The translations under genes and the position numbers were made by a program. Positions 1-8,002 of a stretch of DNA of 64,000 bases are shown in pieces; the stretch's first letter is position 1, and every line of letters begins with the position of its first letter. The notes under the pieces were generated by a model. It saw only the letters and a program-made list of their open reading frames with translations, made no database searches and was not told where the DNA came from. Origin of the DNA: Mycolicibacterium diernhoferi (lineage in GTDB: Bacteria > Actinomycetota > Actinomycetes > Mycobacteriales > Mycobacteriaceae); the NCBI RefSeq assembly GCF_019456655.1, contig NZ_CP080332.1, positions 5,766,001 through 5,830,000 of the forward strand, given 5' to 3'.

Positions 1-70
1 GACCGTGGGCTGGATCTGTGCCGCGTTCGCCATGCGCCAGTACCGGGCACGGGTGCCGTACTGGGTGTGA
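1..70 (+). CDS. C-terminal end of a probable ABC-2 type transporter permease (partial)
   Basis: Only the last 22 codons lie in the window. The frame starts at base 2 and ends with TGA at 68-70. The tail ends in RARVPYWV, a charged arginine-rich end followed by an aromatic stretch. I associate this ending with the last helix and C-terminus of actinobacterial ABC-2 (daunorubicin-resistance type) permeases. The fragment is too short for a firm family call. The next gene begins only 9 bases later, so the two could be co-transcribed. Confidence 0.4.
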   Translation, partial: TVGWICAAFAMRQYRARVPYWV

Positions 71-79
71 TCGCCTAAC

Positions 80-874
80 GTGCTGTCGGTGGGCATCTCG
101 CTGACTGCACCGGACGGCACCGAACTCGTCGCCGAAGTCACCGGGTCGGGTCCGCCGGTCGTCTTCGTGCACGGCTCCAACGGCGGGCTGGACTCGTGGG
201 CCGACATCGGCGACCGGCTGACCGGTCATCAGGTGGTGCGATACGCCCGCCGCAACCATCCGCCCAGCGGGACCGGGCCGGCGCCGAACAGTTTCGCCGT
301 CGAGGCCGGCGATCTGCAGTCGGTGCTCGACACCGTCGGACGTGCGCACGTGGTGGGCGGCTCCTACGGGGCCACCGTCGCGCTGCACGCCGCGCTGGCC
401 GATGCCGGTCGCATCGCGTCGCTGGCGTTGTTCGAGCCGCCATTGCTGCAGTCGGGTCCGCGGCTGGCGCCGATCATCGAGCAGTACCAGCGGCTCTACG
501 TCACCGTCCGCTACGCCGACGCGCTCGAACTGTTCCTGCGGGACGCTGCGCGGATGCCGGCCGAGCTCATCGCCCAGGGTGCACCGATCCCGGACGATCC
601 GGTGGCGGCCATGTCCGCGCTGGCCGATCTGGAGGCGATGGCCGGCGACACCGACGATGTCGGCCGGTGGGGCGGCATCGACGTCCCGGTCCTGCTGATG
701 CAGGGCGGGCTCAGTTGGCCGCCGCTGCCGGAGGGGATGGATCTGCTGGCCGCGGCGCTGCCGCGTGCCCAGCGGGTGATCTGGCCCGATCAGTCGCATT
801 TCGCGACCGCCACCGCCCCGGAGCTGGTGGCCGCGGCGCTGCAGACATTCCTCGATTCACTTGTCGGGTCCTAG
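80..874 (+). CDS. Alpha/beta-fold hydrolase
   Basis: A 264-residue cytoplasmic alpha/beta hydrolase with no signal peptide. The oxyanion-hole strand reads VVFVHGSNGG near residue 30. The nucleophile elbow is GGSYGA near residue 95, giving a serine nucleophile. The C-terminal histidine lies in DQSHFA near residue 240. The length is typical of small esterase or lactonase-like members, and the substrate cannot be read from sequence. The start is a GTG at 80, just after the preceding permease stop; another GTG at 89 is possible. No clear Shine-Dalgarno is seen, which fits translation coupled to the upstream gene. Confidence 0.8.
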   Translation: MLSVGISLTAPDGTELVAEVTGSGPPVVFVHGSNGGLDSWADIGDRLTGHQVVRYARRNHPPSGTGPAPNSFAVEAGDLQSVLDTVGRAHVVGGSYGATVALHAALADAGRIASLALFEPPLLQSGPRLAPIIEQYQRLYVTVRYADALELFLRDAARMPAELIAQGAPIPDDPVAAMSALADLEAMAGDTDDVGRWGGIDVPVLLMQGGLSWPPLPEGMDLLAAALPRAQRVIWPDQSHFATATAPELVAAALQTFLDSLVGS

Positions 875-918
875 ACATACAAATCGACTTGTCACCCCCG
901 GATGGCATAATCGAAAGC

Positions 919-2316
919 ATGTTCGATAGCGGGAGTGTGGCAGTCAAACACCTCGATGCCGCGCGGGATCAGTTGCGCGCCGAACGTCGGGCCGTGGCCG
1001 CGAAGATCTTGGAGGCGGGCAATTTCGCGTTGACGCGGATGACCGAACTGGGTCACGCGTTCGAGGATCTCATCGTCGATGACTGGGAACTGGTCGCCGC
1101 CGAACTCGGCGTCGAACTCGGGATCAGCCGGGGTCGGGCTTGCACGCTGATCACCCAGGGCCGCAACCTCATCAAAGACCTTCCGGCCTTTGCCGAGGTC
1201 TTCGCCACCGGCGCGGTCGATCTGCGGGTCCTGCGGATTATCCTGCACCGCACGGCGCTGATCACCGACCCGGACATCATGGCGGTCATCGACGCCCAAC
1301 TCGCCAAAGCGGCTCCCTCGTGGAATGCCTTGTCCGACGATCGGATCGCCGAGTTGGTCGACTGGATGATCATCGATGTCGACCCCGAGGCGGTGCGCCG
1401 TGCCCGCCAAGCCCGCCAGTCCCGCAGCATCCATGTTGAGCCCGTCGGGGACGGGATGGTCGAGATCTACGGCCGCGTTGATGCGGCCAAGGGCGCGGTG
1501 TTCGATCAGGGTTTGGATGCGTTGGCGCGCACCGTGTGCCCCGATGACCCGCGCACCCTGGATGAGCGTCGCGCCGATGCCGTCGAGCCCCTGTCGCTGG
1601 GCGCCACCGCTCTGAGCTGTCTGTGCGGCAACGACAGCTGTGTTGCGGCCGGCAACGAGGTACCCAGGGGGCACCTCGTCATCCACGCACTCGCCGAGCA
1701 GGGGACCCTCAGCGGGGAGTCCGAGCGCCCGGCGTTGCTGCCCGGATACGGCACGATCCCGGCCGAGCAGGTCCGCGAGATGGTACCGCGCGCGCAGCTC
1801 CGCCCCGTGCCCGAAGCGGCCGATCTGGGCGGTGAACGCGGCTACCAGCCCTCCCGCAAGCTGACCGATTTCGTGCGCTGCCGGGATCTGACGTGTCGGT
1901 GGCCCGGTTGCAACGTCGCGGTCGAGCGCTGCGATATCGACCACACCGTGCCGTGGCCGTACGGGAGCACCCACCCGTCGAACACCAAGTTGTACTGCCG
2001 GATCCATCATCTGATCAAGACATTTCACTGCGGCCCCGGTGGTTGGACCGATCAGCAGCACGCCGACGGCACCATCACCTTCACCGCACCCAACGGGCGC
2101 ACCTACACCACCACACCCGGCGGGCAATTGTTCTTCCCGAAGCTGGCCACCCCGACCGCGACGCTGGTGCTGCCACCGGATCCTCCGTCGAGTCCGCACC
2201 GTGAACTGGCCGCACCCAAACGGGCACGCACACGCACACAGAACCGGGCGTATCGAATAGCGCATGAACGCGCACTCAATCGCGCCCACTACGACGCGAA
2301 CCCACCGCCGTTCTAG
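919..2316 (+). CDS. 13E12-repeat family protein with DUF222 and HNH endonuclease domains
   Basis: A 465-residue protein. The N-terminal two thirds is a DUF222-type helical region and the C-terminus is an HNH nuclease motif. The HNH part contains CRWPGC, then CDIDHTVPWP, then a CRIHH segment, giving the paired cysteines and histidines of a zinc-stabilised HNH fold (about residues 320-365). The same frame is open far upstream to 196, but the family similarity starts at ATG 919. This family is multi-copy in mycobacteria (13E12 REP proteins). Its role is unknown and the nuclease activity is inferred. Its stop overlaps by 4 bases the stop of the convergent membrane-protein gene. Confidence 0.85.
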   Translation: MFDSGSVAVKHLDAARDQLRAERRAVAAKILEAGNFALTRMTELGHAFEDLIVDDWELVAAELGVELGISRGRACTLITQGRNLIKDLPAFAEVFATGAVDLRVLRIILHRTALITDPDIMAVIDAQLAKAAPSWNALSDDRIAELVDWMIIDVDPEAVRRARQARQSRSIHVEPVGDGMVEIYGRVDAAKGAVFDQGLDALARTVCPDDPRTLDERRADAVEPLSLGATALSCLCGNDSCVAAGNEVPRGHLVIHALAEQGTLSGESERPALLPGYGTIPAEQVREMVPRAQLRPVPEAADLGGERGYQPSRKLTDFVRCRDLTCRWPGCNVAVERCDIDHTVPWPYGSTHPSNTKLYCRIHHLIKTFHCGPGGWTDQQHADGTITFTAPNGRTYTTTPGGQLFFPKLATPTATLVLPPDPPSSPHRELAAPKRARTRTQNRAYRIAHERALNRAHYDANPPPF

Positions 2317-2690
2317 CTGGGTTGGGTCTCCCGCTGGGCAAAGATCCAGCAGGCCAACCAGATTGACCCGACGGTGACGAGGAGCGCACCGGGGATATGG
2401 ATGGCGAGCGTGTAACCCTTGCCCAGGTATGCCTGGACGAACGAGAACGCGAACAGGACCGAGGCCAGTCCCGCCACCCACCACCCGGACCCGCGCAGCC
2501 GGGCCAGGCCCAACAGGGTGATCGCCAGCGCTCCCGAAACGACATGCAGCGCAATGGCGGCCACGCCGTGCACATTCTCCAGTTGGTGCGACTGCACCAG
2601 CTGCCCCGCGGTGACGAACAGGACCGCCACCACGGCCACGGTGAGCACCGCCAGACCTCGCGACGCCCGCAGCCAGACCACCGGGCTCAT
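2313..2690 (-). CDS. Small four-helix membrane protein, function unknown
   Basis: A 125-residue protein with about four hydrophobic helices: residues 12-32, 43-63, 72-90 and 95-115. It is rich in Leu, Val and Ala, with a short polar C-terminus. I do not recognise a catalytic motif. Its ATG overlaps the TGA of the upstream UPF0016 gene (ATGA overlap at 2687-2690), so the two are almost certainly co-transcribed and translationally coupled. It would then also fall under the manganese riboswitch. A role connected with metal export is inference from this arrangement only. Confidence 0.75.
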   Translation of the reverse strand: MSPVVWLRASRGLAVLTVAVVAVLFVTAGQLVQSHQLENVHGVAAIALHVVSGALAITLLGLARLRGSGWWVAGLASVLFAFSFVQAYLGKGYTLAIHIPGALLVTVGSIWLACWIFAQRETQPS

Positions 2691-3403
2691 GCCTGGGTCA
2701 CCGCGGGATCGGCGGGAGCCGGGACCGGCCTGAGCACGGCCGGGCGGAACCGCTCGGGCAGGGCGCGCAGTCCGCCCGCGACAAGTCCGAGGATCGCCGC
2801 GGTGGCCAGCGCGATGACCCAGAACGGCGCGGTGGCGAACACGTTGTCCAGCAGCATGAACACACCGAACAGCAAGAACAGCGCCGCCGCGGCGATTTGG
2901 ATGAATCGCTCGGGCAGATGCTTACCGGCCACGGCGCCCACCACGATGGCGAGACCGTCGGCCACCACCATGCCGAGGGTGGATCCGATCCACACCCCCA
3001 GCCAGTCGTTGTCGGCGGCCAGCGTGATGGTCGCCAGCATCGTCTTGTCGCCGAGCTCGGCCAGGAAGAAGGCCGAGGTCACCACGAAGAACGCGATGCC
3101 GGACGCGCGCTCCACCCGGCTCTTCTCGTCATCGCTGAGGCTGTCCCCGCGCAGCGTCCACATCCCGAAGAAGACGAACATGGCGCCGGCCAGGATGCCC
3201 AGCAGATGCCCGGGCAGGGCGGCGCCCAGGTAGTGCCCGATGGCGACCGAGAGCACATGCACCAGAGTGGTCGCCGCGGTGATCGCGCCGAGCACGACCC
3301 ACCACTTGTAGCGCAGCGCGAACGTCATCGCCACCAGCTGTGTCTTGTCGCCGAGCTCGGCGACGAAGATGACGGCGAAGCTCAGCAGAAGCGCGGAGAC
3401 CAC
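2687..3403 (-). CDS. UPF0016/GDT1-family transporter, probable manganese exporter
   Basis: A 238-residue membrane protein with two homologous halves, each carrying the family signature: VAELGDKTQLVAM near the N-terminus and LAELGDKTMLATI in the second half. The acidic E-x-G-D residues are the proposed cation site in the GDT1/TMEM165/MneA family, which exports Mn2+ (or Ca2+). The start is set at GTG 3403 because a GAGGAG ribosome-binding site lies 7 bases upstream and the family's first helix begins there. The frame stays open to a GTG at 3496, but that codon lies inside the riboswitch aptamer and should not be used. Expression is predicted to rise with Mn2+ through the riboswitch at 3480-3585. 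Confidence 0.88.
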   Translation of the reverse strand: MVSALLLSFAVIFVAELGDKTQLVAMTFALRYKWWVVLGAITAATTLVHVLSVAIGHYLGAALPGHLLGILAGAMFVFFGMWTLRGDSLSDDEKSRVERASGIAFFVVTSAFFLAELGDKTMLATITLAADNDWLGVWIGSTLGMVVADGLAIVVGAVAGKHLPERFIQIAAAALFLLFGVFMLLDNVFATAPFWVIALATAAILGLVAGGLRALPERFRPAVLRPVPAPADPAVTQA

Positions 3404-3479
3404 GGGCAACTCCTCGATCGGTGGCTCCCGGCGAGGATCAACAGATACCTCCGGCCGGCAACCGTTACGGTTCGTGCGG

Positions 3480-3585
3480 CCGAAGGTCTCGCCCACCGGC
3501 AGATGCCGGTTCGGTGACCGGGCTTCGCGACGTGCGCTCAGCCAGTATGTCGATCAACCGATTTGGGGGCTACTCCCCTTCGCTT
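3480..3585 (-). ncRNA. yybP-ykoY manganese riboswitch
   Basis: On the minus strand the leader has the conserved parts of the yybP-ykoY aptamer in order. AAGGGGAGTAG (3580-3570) is followed by ACATACTGG in the second conserved loop (about 3550-3542), then GGGCGAGACC near the 3' end (3494-3485). A terminal helix forms between CGAAGG at 3583-3578 and CCTTCG at 3486-3481. These RNAs bind Mn2+ and switch on manganese exporters; one lies directly upstream of the UPF0016 gene here. The aptamer ends about 77 bases before the GTG start, leaving room for an expression platform that could affect translation. Confidence 0.88.
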
Positions 3586-3603
3586 TTCCCAGATTGGCAC
3601 ACA

Positions 3604-3826
3604 AAGGCCGATAGCGCAATCGCTGGACGCTGAAAGAGCTTACGTATCAATAGTTTTCAGTAGCCTTCTGGAAATGTTCGTAGGCACGAACATTTTCTCA
3701 ACGGTGCCCCGAGTCGCCCGTTCACCACCGGGTATTGTGCGGACTCGACCGCGAACAAAGAATCCTCACAGCAAGCTGTCCATACTGTGAGCTCGACGGT
3801 CACACGACAGACGAAGGTGGCAATAG
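3604..3826. other. Intergenic region between the riboswitch leader and the iron transporter
   Basis: No gene is supported here. The stretch is clearly less GC-rich than its surroundings and must contain the two divergent promoters, for the Mn-exporter leader and for the ferric-iron transporter. It contains the 24-base palindrome annotated separately. No tRNA or small ORF with a ribosome-binding site is evident. Confidence 0.7.
3672..3695. promoter_or_regulatory. Perfect palindrome, candidate operator of the iron ABC transporter
   Basis: AAATGTTCGT and its exact reverse complement ACGAACATTT flank the 4-base spacer AGGC. It lies 132 bases before the ATG of the iron-binding lipoprotein gene. 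Ten-base perfect arms are unlikely by chance in this GC-rich genome. It does not match the IdeR box, nor the LexA box, in which GAAC precedes GTTC. No T-run follows, so it is better read as a dimeric repressor site than as a terminator. The protein that binds it is unknown. Confidence 0.5.
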
Positions 3827-4876
3827 ATGGCAAAGGCGCGATGGATCGCCGGGCTGGGAGCGTGCGCCGCGGCGCTGGCGCTCACCTCCTGTAGCTCCGG
3901 CTCCGATTCCGCATCCGAGGCGACATCGGCCGGCGCCGAGGGCGAACAGAAGGTGCTGGTCTACTCGGGACGCAGCGAGGATCTCGTGGCGCCGCTGCTC
4001 GAGCAGTTCACCACCGACACCGGAATCCAGGTCGAGGTCCGCTACGCCGGCTCGGGCGAGCTCGCCGCACAGATCCTCACCGAAGGTGACGGCTCCCCCG
4101 CCGACGTGTTCCTGTCCCAGGACGCCGGCGCGTTGGGCGCCGTCTCGAAGGCCGGGCTGTTCGCCCCGATCGACGACACGACACTGCAGGCCGTCCCGGC
4201 GGCCTACTCCGCAGAGGACGGCACCTGGGTCGGCGTGTCCGGCCGGGCCCGCACCATCGTCTACAACCCCGAGCTGGTCCCGACGCCGCCGGACACCATC
4301 GACGCGCTGCTCGACCCGCAGTGGCAGGGCCAGATCGCCTACGCCCCGAGCAACGCCTCCTGGCAGGCCTTCGTCACCGGGCTGCGGGTCCTTCGCGGCG
4401 ACGAGGGCGCCGAACAGTGGCTGCGTGGTTTCAAGGCGCAGAACCCTCGGGCCTACGAGAACAACGTCCAGATCCGCGATGCGGTCGACGCCGGTGAGAT
4501 CCCGATGGGCCTGACGAACCACTACTACATGTACGAGCTGATCAACAGCAAGGGCGCCGAAAACGTCTCCGCCCGACTGCAATTCATGGCCCCGGGCGAT
4601 GCCGGCGGGCTGATCAACGTGGCGGGCGTCGGTGTCCTGAAGACAGCGCCCGATCCGGCCGCCGCCCAGGAGTTCGCGGCCTACCTCGTCGGCCGGTCCG
4701 CACAGCAGTACTTCGCGGCCGAGACCGCCGAGTTCCCGCTGATCGACGGCATCGCCGTGGTCGGCGATGTCCCGCCGCTCGCCGACCTGCAGCCGCCCGC
4801 GGTCGATCTGTCCCAGCTCGACGACATCGAGGCGACCCAGCAGATGCTGGTGGACACCGGCCTGCTCACCGGCTGA
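3827..4876 (+). CDS. Ferric-iron ABC transporter substrate-binding lipoprotein
   Basis: A 349-residue secreted lipoprotein. The N-terminus has a signal peptide ending in a lipobox (ALTSC, Cys about 22) and a Ser-rich linker, so the protein is tethered outside the cytoplasmic membrane. The mature part begins LVYSGRSEDL, typical of class II Fe3+-binding proteins (FbpA/FutA type). NHYYMYE near residue 230 supplies the adjacent tyrosines that bind ferric iron in this family. It is the first gene of a three-gene transporter; the permease GTG follows its stop by 4 bases. A ribosome-binding GAAGGTGG precedes the ATG. The relation to fbpABC of Gram-negative bacteria is at family level. The symbol is withheld because fbpA-D in mycobacteria denotes antigen 85. 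Confidence 0.87.
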   Translation: MAKARWIAGLGACAAALALTSCSSGSDSASEATSAGAEGEQKVLVYSGRSEDLVAPLLEQFTTDTGIQVEVRYAGSGELAAQILTEGDGSPADVFLSQDAGALGAVSKAGLFAPIDDTTLQAVPAAYSAEDGTWVGVSGRARTIVYNPELVPTPPDTIDALLDPQWQGQIAYAPSNASWQAFVTGLRVLRGDEGAEQWLRGFKAQNPRAYENNVQIRDAVDAGEIPMGLTNHYYMYELINSKGAENVSARLQFMAPGDAGGLINVAGVGVLKTAPDPAAAQEFAAYLVGRSAQQYFAAETAEFPLIDGIAVVGDVPPLADLQPPAVDLSQLDDIEATQQMLVDTGLLTG

Positions 4877-4880
4877 CCGG

Positions 4881-6416
4881 GTGAGTTCCAAGCGCCGGCC
4901 ACCGGCGCTCCTGCTGCTCGCCGCGACTGCAGTGGTCACGGTGTTGCTGGTACCACTGGTCTACCTGGCCGACCGGTCACTGGCGCGTGGCGGCTCGTTC
5001 GTCGCCGACGAGCTGCTGCGCTGGTCCACCGCGATGCTGATCGGCCGGTCGCTGCTGCTCGTCGGCGTGGTGACCGCCGCATGTGTGACGCTCGGCGTCG
5101 GGTTCGCAGTGCTGCTGTCACGCACCGACCTTCCGGGCCGGCGCTGGTGGGCCGTTGCGTTGACGCTTCCGCTGGCGATGCCGAGCTATCTGCTGGCCTT
5201 CCTGTGGGTGTCCGCGATCCCGTCGATGAACGGCTTCTGGGGCGCCGCGCTGGTCCTCACCCTGGTCAGCTACCCGTTCGTGATGCTGACGACGACGGCC
5301 GCGCTGGCCCGGGTCGATCCCGCGCAGGAGGAGGTGGCGCGCTCGCTCGGGTTGGGCAGCGTGGCGGTGCTGTTCCGGGTGACACTGCGCCAGGCACGAG
5401 CCGCCATCGCCGCCGGCGCCCTGCTGGTGGCGCTCTACGTGCTCAGCGACTTCGGTGCGGTGGCCGCGATGCGGTACGAGGTGTTCACCTGGGTCATCTA
5501 CGGCGCCTACCGGTCGGGGTTCAATCCGGCCCGGGCCGCGGTACTGTCGCTGGTCCTGATGCTGTTCGCGGTGGTCCTGGTGGTGGGCGAACGATGGGCC
5601 CGCGGGTTGGCCGCCTCCCGGGTCGGAACGGGTGTGCCCCGACCGGCTCCGCGCGCCCGGCTCGGCAGGTGGCGGTACCCGGCCACCGTGCCGGCGGCCG
5701 CGGTGCTCGTCCTGGCGGTGCTGGTTCCCGGCGTGGCCCTGTCGAATTGGTTGATCGCCGGTGGACTGCGCTGGGATCTCGACCGGTGGTTGGACGCGCT
5801 GACGTCGACCCTGTGGCTGTCCGCGGTGGCGGCCGTGGTGTGCACCGCGGCCGCGCTGCCGCTGGGTCTGCTCGCCGCGCGGTACCGGTCGCCGGCCACC
5901 CGGATGCTGGAGAGCGCCGGCTATATCGCGCACGGACTGCCGTCCATCGTGGTGGCCATCTCCATGGTGTCGGTCGGGATCCTGCTGCTGCGCCCCATCT
6001 ATCAACGCGAGCCGCTGCTCATCCTGGGCTACCTGGTGTTGTTCGTGCCGCTGGCGGTGGGGTCGGTGCGATCCGCCATCGAGTCCTCACCTCCGCGCCT
6101 CGATGAAGTCGCGCAGTCACTGGGCCGCAGCCCCGCGCACGTGTTCGTATCGGTGACCGCTCGCGCGGCGGCACCCGGAATCGCCGCTGCGGCAGCCCTT
6201 GTACTGCTGACCTGCATGAAGGAACTCCCGGTCACCCTGTTGCTGCACCCGACGGGTGTCGATACCCTCGCCACGCGACTGTGGGGATACAGCACGGTCA
6301 GCAACTACGCTGCGGCCGCCCCGTATGCCGCGGCACTGCTGGTCTTCGCCGCCATCCCGACGGCACTGCTCGGCTTCTGGACGACACGGTCCACCGAAAG
6401 GAGAATCGATGCCTGA
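4881..6416 (+). CDS. Ferric-iron ABC transporter permease, two fused permease domains
   Basis: A 511-residue protein with about 12 membrane helices and an internal duplication, as in FbpB/SfuB. Each half carries the cytoplasmic EAA loop that contacts the ATPase: EEVARSLGLGS near residue 150 and DEVAQSLGRSP near residue 410. The two domains form the whole membrane channel from one chain. The GTG start follows the binding-protein stop by 4 bases. The 3' end overlaps the ATPase ATG by 8 bases, so the three proteins are probably made in a coupled way. Confidence 0.87.
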   Translation: MSSKRRPPALLLLAATAVVTVLLVPLVYLADRSLARGGSFVADELLRWSTAMLIGRSLLLVGVVTAACVTLGVGFAVLLSRTDLPGRRWWAVALTLPLAMPSYLLAFLWVSAIPSMNGFWGAALVLTLVSYPFVMLTTTAALARVDPAQEEVARSLGLGSVAVLFRVTLRQARAAIAAGALLVALYVLSDFGAVAAMRYEVFTWVIYGAYRSGFNPARAAVLSLVLMLFAVVLVVGERWARGLAASRVGTGVPRPAPRARLGRWRYPATVPAAAVLVLAVLVPGVALSNWLIAGGLRWDLDRWLDALTSTLWLSAVAAVVCTAAALPLGLLAARYRSPATRMLESAGYIAHGLPSIVVAISMVSVGILLLRPIYQREPLLILGYLVLFVPLAVGSVRSAIESSPPRLDEVAQSLGRSPAHVFVSVTARAAAPGIAAAAALVLLTCMKELPVTLLLHPTGVDTLATRLWGYSTVSNYAAAAPYAAALLVFAAIPTALLGFWTTRSTERRIDA

Positions 6417-7452
6417 CCCGGTCGGCGTCCAGATCGTCGATGTGACGAAGTCCTTCGGTGACACAACGGTTCTCGCCGGAATCACGCTCGACATCGCGGC
6501 CGGATCGGTCACCGCGATCCTCGGTCCGTCCGGCTGCGGGAAGTCGACACTGCTGCGCATTCTGGCCGGGTTCGAAGATCCCGACGCCGGAACCGTGCGC
6601 ATCGCCGGAAGCACCGTCGCCGATCGGACCGGCACGGTGCCGGCCCACCGACGGCGGGTGGGCCTGATGCCGCAGGAAGGCGCGCTGTTCCCGCACCAGG
6701 ATGTCGCCGGGAACATCTCCTTCGGGCTCGGCAGGATGGCGCCGGCGCAGCGGGCGGCCGAGGTCGCCCACTGGCTGGACGTCGTGGGCCTGCAGGGGTT
6801 CGCCGACGCCCGCCCCCATCAACTCTCCGGCGGGCAGCAACAACGGGTCGCACTGGCCCGTGCGCTGGCGGCCCGGCCACGGGTGCTGCTGCTCGACGAA
6901 CCGTTCGCCTCCCTGGACACCGGCCTGCGAGTCCGGGTCCGGGAGGACATCACCGCCATCCTGCGGAAGTCGGGAACCACCGCGATCCTGGTGACCCACG
7001 ACCAGGCCGAGGCGCTGTCGCTGGCCGATCAGGTGGCCGTCCTCCTCGACGGGAGGATCGCCCAGTACGGCGCCCCCGTCGACCTGTACCGCCGGCCCGC
7101 ATCCCTCGGGGTGGCCCGATTCGTCGGCAGCACAATCGAGATCGACGGTCAGGCCGAAGGCGGTGTGGTCACCTCGCCGGTGGGAACCCACCCGGCGGCC
7201 GGTGCGGTCCCCGACGGCCCGGTGACGGTGGTGATCCGGCCGGAGCAGGCCACCTGCGGACCGGGCGCCGGCGATGCGGCGAACGCGGTGGTCATCGGTC
7301 ACCGCTTCTACGGCCCGCAGACAGTGGTACGGGTCAGGCTCGTCGACGGCACCGCGATGGAATTGCAGGAGGCCGGCCACAGCACCACCGCGGTCGGCGA
7401 ATCGGTGCGCGTCCAGCTCCACGGGAAGGTGCTGGCCTTCCCGCAGACCTGA
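6409..7452 (+). CDS. Ferric-iron ABC transporter ATPase
   Basis: A 347-residue cytoplasmic ATPase. It has Walker A GPSGCGKST (about residues 40-48), signature LSGGQQQR (about 140), Walker B LLLLDEP and the switch histidine in VTHDQAE. The C-terminal 100 residues form a TOBE-type domain with VVIRPEQ, as in iron and spermidine importers. The ATG at 6409 has a strong AAGGAG site just upstream and lies inside the end of the permease gene. It powers the transporter formed with the two preceding products. Confidence 0.88.
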   Translation: MPDPVGVQIVDVTKSFGDTTVLAGITLDIAAGSVTAILGPSGCGKSTLLRILAGFEDPDAGTVRIAGSTVADRTGTVPAHRRRVGLMPQEGALFPHQDVAGNISFGLGRMAPAQRAAEVAHWLDVVGLQGFADARPHQLSGGQQQRVALARALAARPRVLLLDEPFASLDTGLRVRVREDITAILRKSGTTAILVTHDQAEALSLADQVAVLLDGRIAQYGAPVDLYRRPASLGVARFVGSTIEIDGQAEGGVVTSPVGTHPAAGAVPDGPVTVVIRPEQATCGPGAGDAANAVVIGHRFYGPQTVVRVRLVDGTAMELQEAGHSTTAVGESVRVQLHGKVLAFPQT

Positions 7453-7460
7453 CGGCGCCC

Positions 7461-7931
7461 TCACCGCCGTGGTGCCGGCATCCGGGTGGCGACGTTGAAC
7501 CGGTTCCAGGCATTGATGGTGACGGCCATCGCGATCACCTGCGCGAGTTCACGCTCGTCGAACACCGCGGCGGCCTTGGCGTAGACCTCGTCGGACACGT
7601 GACCGTGGTGCAGTTCGGTGATGGCCTCGGTGAGTTCCAGGGCGGCCCGCTCCCGCTCGGAGAACAGGTCCCCGGCCTCTTCCCAGGCCGCGAGGAGCGC
7701 CAGGCGCTGCTCGGTCTCGCCGTTCTTGCGCGCGTCGGCGACGTGCATGTCCAGGCAGAACGCGCAGTGGTTGAGCTGCGAGGCGCGAATCTTGATGAGC
7801 TCGCCGAGGGTCGGGTCGATGTCCTTGGCCGAGGCCGTGGACAGCTTCATCATCGCGTCGTACAACTCGGGCGACACCTTGTAGATGTTCAGGCGGTCGA
7901 TGGCGGTCGGGTGTTGCAGTGTCTGCGTCAT
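7461..7931 (-). CDS. AhpD/carboxymuconolactone-decarboxylase family protein
   Basis: A 156-residue protein of the alkylhydroperoxidase AhpD-like fold. The diagnostic segment is HCAFCLDMH around residues 56-64, with the redox C-x-x-C pair and following histidine of peroxidase-active members. The C-terminus has NAWNRFNVATR. Predicted to act as a small cytoplasmic thiol peroxidase or oxidoreductase; the reductant is not evident here. It is divergent from a MocR-type regulator, with only 28 bases between the two annotated starts, so that regulator is the natural candidate for controlling it. Confidence 0.85.
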   Translation of the reverse strand: MTQTLQHPTAIDRLNIYKVSPELYDAMMKLSTASAKDIDPTLGELIKIRASQLNHCAFCLDMHVADARKNGETEQRLALLAAWEEAGDLFSERERAALELTEAITELHHGHVSDEVYAKAAAVFDERELAQVIAMAVTINAWNRFNVATRMPAPRR

Positions 7932-7953
7932 GGCATCACGCTAGGACCGTAAA

Positions 7954-8002
7954 GAACCAATGACATGGTTCAATTCTGCAGTGACTTCATGGGCCAATTC
8001 TG
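7954..8002. promoter_or_regulatory. Candidate MocR operator: direct repeat plus inverted repeat
   Basis: TGGTTCAATTCTG at 7966-7978 recurs as TGGGCCAATTCTG at 7990-8002, with 11 of 13 bases identical and 24 bases between repeat starts. The first copy also forms an inverted repeat with GAACCA at 7954-7959 (spacer 6). MocR-family proteins typically bind direct repeats two or more helical turns apart. The site overlaps the annotated start of the regulator, consistent with autoregulation. Confidence 0.45.

Noticed and set aside
889..911. Sigma-70-like promoter (TTGTCA and CATAAT) before the 13E12 gene
   Set aside because: The spacing between the two hexamers is only 11 bases, too short for a standard promoter.
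3494..3496. GTG 3496 as the start of the Mn exporter
   Set aside because: It lies inside the conserved 3' block of the riboswitch aptamer; GTG 3403 has a proper ribosome-binding site and matches the family start.
3672..3695. SOS (LexA) box or IdeR box reading of the palindrome
   Set aside because: The LexA site has GAAC before GTTC with a 4-base gap; here GTTC comes first. The IdeR consensus TTAGGTTAG is not present.
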